From positions 124,001 through 188,000 of the forward strand of contig NZ_CBDCOT010000009.1 in NCBI RefSeq assembly GCF_965219885.1: a stretch of DNA of 64,000 bases, read 5' to 3'. Every line of letters begins with the position of its first letter. Position 1 is the first letter of the stretch. The notes beneath the pieces are model-generated. The model was given only the letters and a program-made list of their open reading frames with translations. It had not been told where the DNA came from and ran no database searches. The position numbers were made by a program, and so were the translations under genes. Source of the DNA: Curvivirga sp965219885. Its GTDB lineage: Bacteria; Pseudomonadota; Alphaproteobacteria; UBA8366; Aestuariispiraceae. Positions 60,405 through 64,000 of the stretch are shown piece by piece.

Positions 60405-61535
60405 ATGGCAAAAATTTCTCTCAGCCCTCGTATTCGTAAATCACCTTACTTCGAAGCAACCGAACGTCATGGCGCTGCGGCCTATAGCGTCTACAATAAA
60501 ATGTATCTACCTGTTGGATATGGAGATGCTGAAAAAGAGTTTGATGCTCTTTGCAATGCGGTCACTCTTTGGGATGTAGCGGTACAACGGATTGTCGAAA
60601 TTTCCGGTCCTGACGCCCTAAAATTCACCAACATGCTAACGCCACGTGATTTGACAAAATGCAAAGTCGGCCAGTGCAAATATGTTCTGATTACTGATCA
60701 ATATGGCGGCATCTTAAATGACCCCGTCCTTCTTCGTATAGCCGAAGATAAGTTTTGGCTGTCTCGCGGGGATAGCGATATTTTAATGTGGGCTAAAGGC
60801 GTCGCTGTTAATAGTGGTCTAAACGTGACAATTGGTGAACCGGATGTTGCCGCCATGCAAATTCAAGGGCCGAAATCCTTGGATGTTGTAAAATCCTTGT
60901 TTGGACAAGCAGCTGAAAACCTCAAATATTATGACTTTATGGAAGGCCAAATTGCAGGAAATGATGTCATTCTTGCACGCACAGGATGGAGTGCAGAGCG
61001 CGGTTATGAAGTATATCTGCGTGGTACCGAAAATGGTGTGAAAGTTTGGGATACAATTATGGAAGCGGGGCAACCATTTGGTATGATCCCATCAGTTCCC
61101 AATCGTATTCGTCGTATCGAAGCCGGTATTTTAGATTATTCTGTCGATATGGATGAAAGTAACAATCCATTTGAAATTGGTTTAGATCGCCTCGTTCACC
61201 TAGATGGTGATGACTTCATCGGTAAAGAAGCACTTACCAAAATCAAAACTGAAGGCGTAACGCAAAAACTTGTCGGCCTAAATGTTGAAGGCGCCCCTCT
61301 CGCCTATAACGAATATAAATGGCCTGCTAAAACAGAAGGCGGTACTTCTATCGGCGCCTTAACATCGGTGGTTTGGTCCCCTCGTCTATCTGCCAACATT
61401 GGTATGGCCATGGTAGATATCGCCTATACAGATTTGGGAACAGAGTTTATCATCGAAACCGTTGAGGGGCTGCGTAAAGCAACAGTGGTGGAAAAACCAT
61501 TTGTTGATCCAAATAAAAAACTCGCACGGGCATGA
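60405..61535 (+). CDS. GcvT-family methyltransferase resembling DMSP demethylase (DmdA-like)
   Basis: A 376-residue folate-dependent aminomethyltransferase-family protein. The opening SLSPRIRKSPYF, YSVYNKMYLPVGY and LWDVAVQRIVEISGPDALKFTNMLTPRDL follow DmdA closely in layout and length (DmdA about 365 residues). Near residue 106 the sequence is GGILNDPVLLRI, like DmdA and unlike the DDxxV of glycine cleavage T protein. ARTGWSAERGYEVYL and a C-terminal SAN-IGMAMVD follow. It may take a methyl group from DMSP or another methylated compound to tetrahydrofolate, but family members outside true DmdA exist, so the substrate is open. No glycine-cleavage H or P gene is near. Confidence 0.8.
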   Translation: MAKISLSPRIRKSPYFEATERHGAAAYSVYNKMYLPVGYGDAEKEFDALCNAVTLWDVAVQRIVEISGPDALKFTNMLTPRDLTKCKVGQCKYVLITDQYGGILNDPVLLRIAEDKFWLSRGDSDILMWAKGVAVNSGLNVTIGEPDVAAMQIQGPKSLDVVKSLFGQAAENLKYYDFMEGQIAGNDVILARTGWSAERGYEVYLRGTENGVKVWDTIMEAGQPFGMIPSVPNRIRRIEAGILDYSVDMDESNNPFEIGLDRLVHLDGDDFIGKEALTKIKTEGVTQKLVGLNVEGAPLAYNEYKWPAKTEGGTSIGALTSVVWSPRLSANIGMAMVDIAYTDLGTEFIIETVEGLRKATVVEKPFVDPNKKLARA

Positions 61536-61563
61536 AAACAACAGGGATAATCGGGGAGGTTTT

Positions 61564-63102
61564 ATGATCCAACATATCGGGCAATTGCTGCCACGCCATG
61601 CGAAATATCGACCTAACCACCAAGCCTTATGGACGGAGGGTAAAGACTATACGTTTCAGGAATTTCATCTTGAGGTGAACAAAGTTGGTCATGCCTTATG
61701 CAAGGCTGGATTAAGAAAGGGAGATCATTTTGCGACAATCCTTCCCAATGGCTTTGCTTTAATGGCACTTTATTGGGCAGCGGCAGAAACTGGTACTGTT
61801 ATTGTCCCTATGAGCCCACTGCTGCAATCTGAAGGCTTGAAATCATTGATCAATGTTTCAGATAGTAAAATGATTTTTGCAGATGTTAGTTTTGCCTCAA
61901 CCTTATCTGAAATCTTGCCCGAGTTAGACAATATAGACCAATCCAACTGCATATTATGTGGTAATAGTAACGATAGTTTTAAATCTTGGAACAGTTTCAT
62001 TTCAGAAAGTTCCGACGCTGCTTTACCTGATATTAATCTCATCCCATCAGATATCTTCAATATTATGTATTCAAGCGGGACAACAGGCCTTCCCAAAGGG
62101 ATCATTCATACGCATGAGGTACGGGCGAATTATTGTACTGGCTTTGCGAGTAGCTTACGCATATCGCCGGAAAGTGTGATTTTACATACAGGCTCTATCG
62201 TCTTTAATGGTGCTATGATTGATTTGATGCCATGGATGTATCTGGGGGCACGTTACATTCTTCATACTGCTTTTGATGTAGATGCAATGCTATCAACTAT
62301 TGAAGAAGAAAAAGTCACACATGTGGTGATGGTGCCTGCCCAGATCATTGCGATTTTGACACATCCAAATTTTGATCCAGAAAAGATGAAATCTTTAGAG
62401 ATGATACTTTCGGTCGGCGCGCCTCTTCTAATGGACTATAAAGAAAAACTAAACGAAGTACTTCCAAATCGATTTTATGAACTCTATGGCCTGACAGAAG
62501 GCTTTGCGACTGTTTTAGATTGCACAGTATCCATGCAGAAAACAGGATCGGTCGGCACGCCACCACCTTTTTATGAAATGAAGATTCTACGTCCCGATGG
62601 ATCGGAATGTGATATTGATGAACCGGGTGAGATTGTTGGCCGTAGCCCGGTCATGTCCCCTGGTTACTATAAACGCCCGGAATCAACGAAAGAAACTTTT
62701 CGAAATGGTTGGATACATACGGGCGACGTTGGGAAAGTCGATAAAGATGGTTATCTTTATCTGGTAGATCGCATCAAGGACATGATCATTTCTGGTGGTG
62801 TGAATGTATACCCAAAAGACATCGAAGAGCTCATCATCCAACATTCAAACGTTATAGATGTTTCAGTTTTTGGTGTAGAAGATGATCGTTGGGGTGAAAA
62901 GCCAATTGCCGCCATCACTTGTTCAAATACCGAGAAATTTGACAAACAAGAATTGATTAATTGGACCAATGAAAGGGTAGCTGCGAAATTCCAGCGCATT
63001 CATGACGTTTATATTCTCAACGAATTTCCAAGAAATGTAGCAGGAAAAACCCTGAAGCGGGAAATCAAAGAAAACTATATTAAAGAAGCAGGTGTATCAT
63101 GA
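61564..63102 (+). CDS. AMP-forming acyl-CoA ligase
   Basis: A 512-residue adenylate-forming ligase. ATG 61564 with GGGGAGG before it is the start; an in-frame start at 61462 lies inside the previous gene and is rejected. Core motifs are MYSSGTTGLPKGIIHTH (A3), LYGLTEGFAT (A5), WIHTGDVGKVDKDGYLYLVDRIKDMIISGG (A7-A8) and the catalytic lysine in NVAGKTLKREI. It makes an acyl-CoA from a carboxylic acid, ATP and CoA. In DMSP demethylation the DmdA product is activated by a similar ligase (DmdB), which would fit the preceding gene; the match is by class, not by specific residues. Confidence 0.88.
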   Translation: MIQHIGQLLPRHAKYRPNHQALWTEGKDYTFQEFHLEVNKVGHALCKAGLRKGDHFATILPNGFALMALYWAAAETGTVIVPMSPLLQSEGLKSLINVSDSKMIFADVSFASTLSEILPELDNIDQSNCILCGNSNDSFKSWNSFISESSDAALPDINLIPSDIFNIMYSSGTTGLPKGIIHTHEVRANYCTGFASSLRISPESVILHTGSIVFNGAMIDLMPWMYLGARYILHTAFDVDAMLSTIEEEKVTHVVMVPAQIIAILTHPNFDPEKMKSLEMILSVGAPLLMDYKEKLNEVLPNRFYELYGLTEGFATVLDCTVSMQKTGSVGTPPPFYEMKILRPDGSECDIDEPGEIVGRSPVMSPGYYKRPESTKETFRNGWIHTGDVGKVDKDGYLYLVDRIKDMIISGGVNVYPKDIEELIIQHSNVIDVSVFGVEDDRWGEKPIAAITCSNTEKFDKQELINWTNERVAAKFQRIHDVYILNEFPRNVAGKTLKREIKENYIKEAGVS

Positions 63103-63932
63103 AAAAACTTGAAGGTAAGGTCGCCCTTGTCAGCGGATCTGGTCGTGGTATTGGACGCGAAATCGCCCTCAAACTCGCATCGGAAGGAGCATCAATCGTC
63201 GTTAACGACTTAGATAAAGAACCTGCAGAAGAAACCATTTCATTGATCAAGGAGATAGGATCAAATGCTGTCGCGTCTATTGGCGATGTAACCGATAAAG
63301 CATTCCCAAAGAAATTTGTCGATACTGCCATCAATGAATTGGGCGGTCTGGATATCATCGTAAATAACGCCGGTTACACATGGGATAATGTCATCCATAA
63401 AATGTCTGATGATCAATTTGACGCAGTGATGGATGTGCATGTGGGCGCGCCGTTTCGTATCTTGCGCGAAGCCTCCAATTTCATCCGCGATGCCGCAAAA
63501 GCCGAAATTGAAAAAGATGGCGTAGCGAGATGTCGAAAAGTCGTAAATATTTCATCCATCTCAGGGCTTTATGGCATTGCCGGTCAAGTTAATTATAGTG
63601 CAGCTAAATCCGCGCTTGTCGGAATGACCCGTACATTATGTAAAGAATGGGGGCGTTATAATGTGACCGTGAATTGTGTTGCCTTTGGCCTCATTCAAAC
63701 TCGCATGACACAGGCCTTAAATTCCTCAGAAGCAGAAACTGTTGTGGTTGGGGACAAAGAGTTAAAGGCAGGTATGCAACCAGAAATGATCGATATGATT
63801 ACCAAAATGACACCACTTGGTCGCCCAGGCAGCCCTGAAGATGCAGCCAATGCTGTTTATCTATATTGTGCGCCAGAGTCTGATTTTATCAGTGGACAAG
63901 TGACCGTTGCCGCTGGTGGCCTTATTATTTAG
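63099..63932 (+). CDS. Short-chain dehydrogenase/reductase (FabG-like)
   Basis: A 277-residue classical SDR. The cofactor motif is VSGSGRGIGREIA (TGxxxGIG type) with NNAGYTWDN further on. The active site is ISSISGL with Ser and NYSAAK with Tyr and Lys. GGLII at the C terminus is usual. It may reduce or oxidise a 3-hydroxyacyl-CoA. It overlaps the ligase stop by 4 nt, so the pathway goes through the CoA ester. A loop of about 20 residues before the active site (AAKAEIEKDGVARCRKVV) is longer than in FabG. Confidence 0.88.
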   Translation: MKKLEGKVALVSGSGRGIGREIALKLASEGASIVVNDLDKEPAEETISLIKEIGSNAVASIGDVTDKAFPKKFVDTAINELGGLDIIVNNAGYTWDNVIHKMSDDQFDAVMDVHVGAPFRILREASNFIRDAAKAEIEKDGVARCRKVVNISSISGLYGIAGQVNYSAAKSALVGMTRTLCKEWGRYNVTVNCVAFGLIQTRMTQALNSSEAETVVVGDKELKAGMQPEMIDMITKMTPLGRPGSPEDAANAVYLYCAPESDFISGQVTVAAGGLII

Positions 63933-63956
63933 TCGCATGTACGATTATTTCGTGCT

Positions 63957-63987
63957 GACTGGGATCAAAGGGGCGTTGATCCCAGTC
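63957..63987 (+). terminator. Hairpin after the SDR gene
   Basis: GACTGGGATCAA/TTGATCCCAGTC (63957-63968, 63976-63987), a perfect 12-bp stem with a 7-base loop, 25 bases past the SDR stop. There is no U tract after it in the visible sequence, so it may be a terminator or only a stabilising stem. Confidence 0.5.
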
Positions 63988-64000
63988 CCCATACCATTCC

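Noticed and set aside
61462..61563. A longer start for the acyl-CoA ligase
   Set aside because: It is inside the DmdA/GcvT-like gene, while ATG 61564 has GGGGAGG before it and begins with normal ligase sequence.
1..64000. CRISPR arrays, insertion sequences, tRNA or rRNA genes
   Set aside because: I saw no regularly spaced direct repeats, no transposase-like protein, and no tRNA or rRNA-like sequence in the gaps.

Overview
The window looks like part of the chromosome of an AT-rich alphaproteobacterium. The best evidence is the set of housekeeping genes at 37.5-50 kb: a class-2 (plant-type) glutamate-cysteine ligase next to rsmE and ubiA (a neighbourhood common in alphaproteobacteria), an ApaG, a FolE, a TrkH, a dGTPase and a short HlyU-family protein. 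No rRNA, tRNA, CRISPR array, insertion sequence or phage gene was found. The genus cannot be named from this sequence.

Region 1 (1-34.5 kb) is a surface-glycan cluster of about 34 genes, all on the minus strand, tightly packed and often overlapping. In order of transcription it begins with a Wbp-type set (oxidoreductase, N-acetyltransferase, aminotransferase) for a 2,3-diamino uronic acid. Next come an epimerase and a second aminotransferase, an AsnB-type amidotransferase, acyl- and glycosyltransferases, methyltransferases, a non-hydrolysing UDP-sugar 2-epimerase, a NodB-type deacetylase, a second AsnB and an ABC flippase/exporter. It ends with a nonulosonic-acid segment: PseB, a TIM-barrel isomerase, a divergent NeuB paralogue, a PseF-like and an SpsF-like cytidylyltransferase, a Pse-associated methylase, a PseA/WbpG-HisH2-HisF2 amidotransferase module, PseG, a formyltransferase and PseI. 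After PseI come a radical SAM/SPASM protein, a GT-B-like protein, a PhyH dioxygenase, a methyltransferase and a glycosyltransferase cut by the window edge. The segment appears to make CMP-pseudaminic acid, probably N-formylated and/or amidinated. PseC lies apart at 39.3 kb, next to manC. No PseH-type GNAT acetyltransferase was seen.

Region 2 (34.5-40.6 kb) holds a third, separately transcribed AsnB, a GST-like gene, and the minus-strand pseC-manC-hlyU group. Region 3 (40.6-51.1 kb) is core metabolism: OmpA-like lipoprotein, apaG, folE, trkH, dgt, gshA, rsmE, ubiA, a small methyltransferase, a periplasmic solute-binding protein and an 81-residue unknown.

Region 4 (51.1-64 kb) is catabolic or accessory. 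It contains a LysR gene divergent from a GST / NTF2-like / tautomerase mini-operon, with a perfect inverted repeat between them. It also has a dipeptide-type ABC importer split across divergent transcripts, and a second LysR gene followed by a DmdA/GcvT-like methyltransferase, an AMP-forming acyl-CoA ligase and an SDR dehydrogenase.

The most interesting part is the nonulosonate segment. It has two NeuB-family synthases, one of which has lost a metal-binding histidine, and two cytidylyltransferases. A formyltransferase stands where PseH would be expected, and the HisF paralogue lacks the catalytic Asp11 of histidine biosynthesis. Together these suggest an unusual modified sialic-acid-like sugar.
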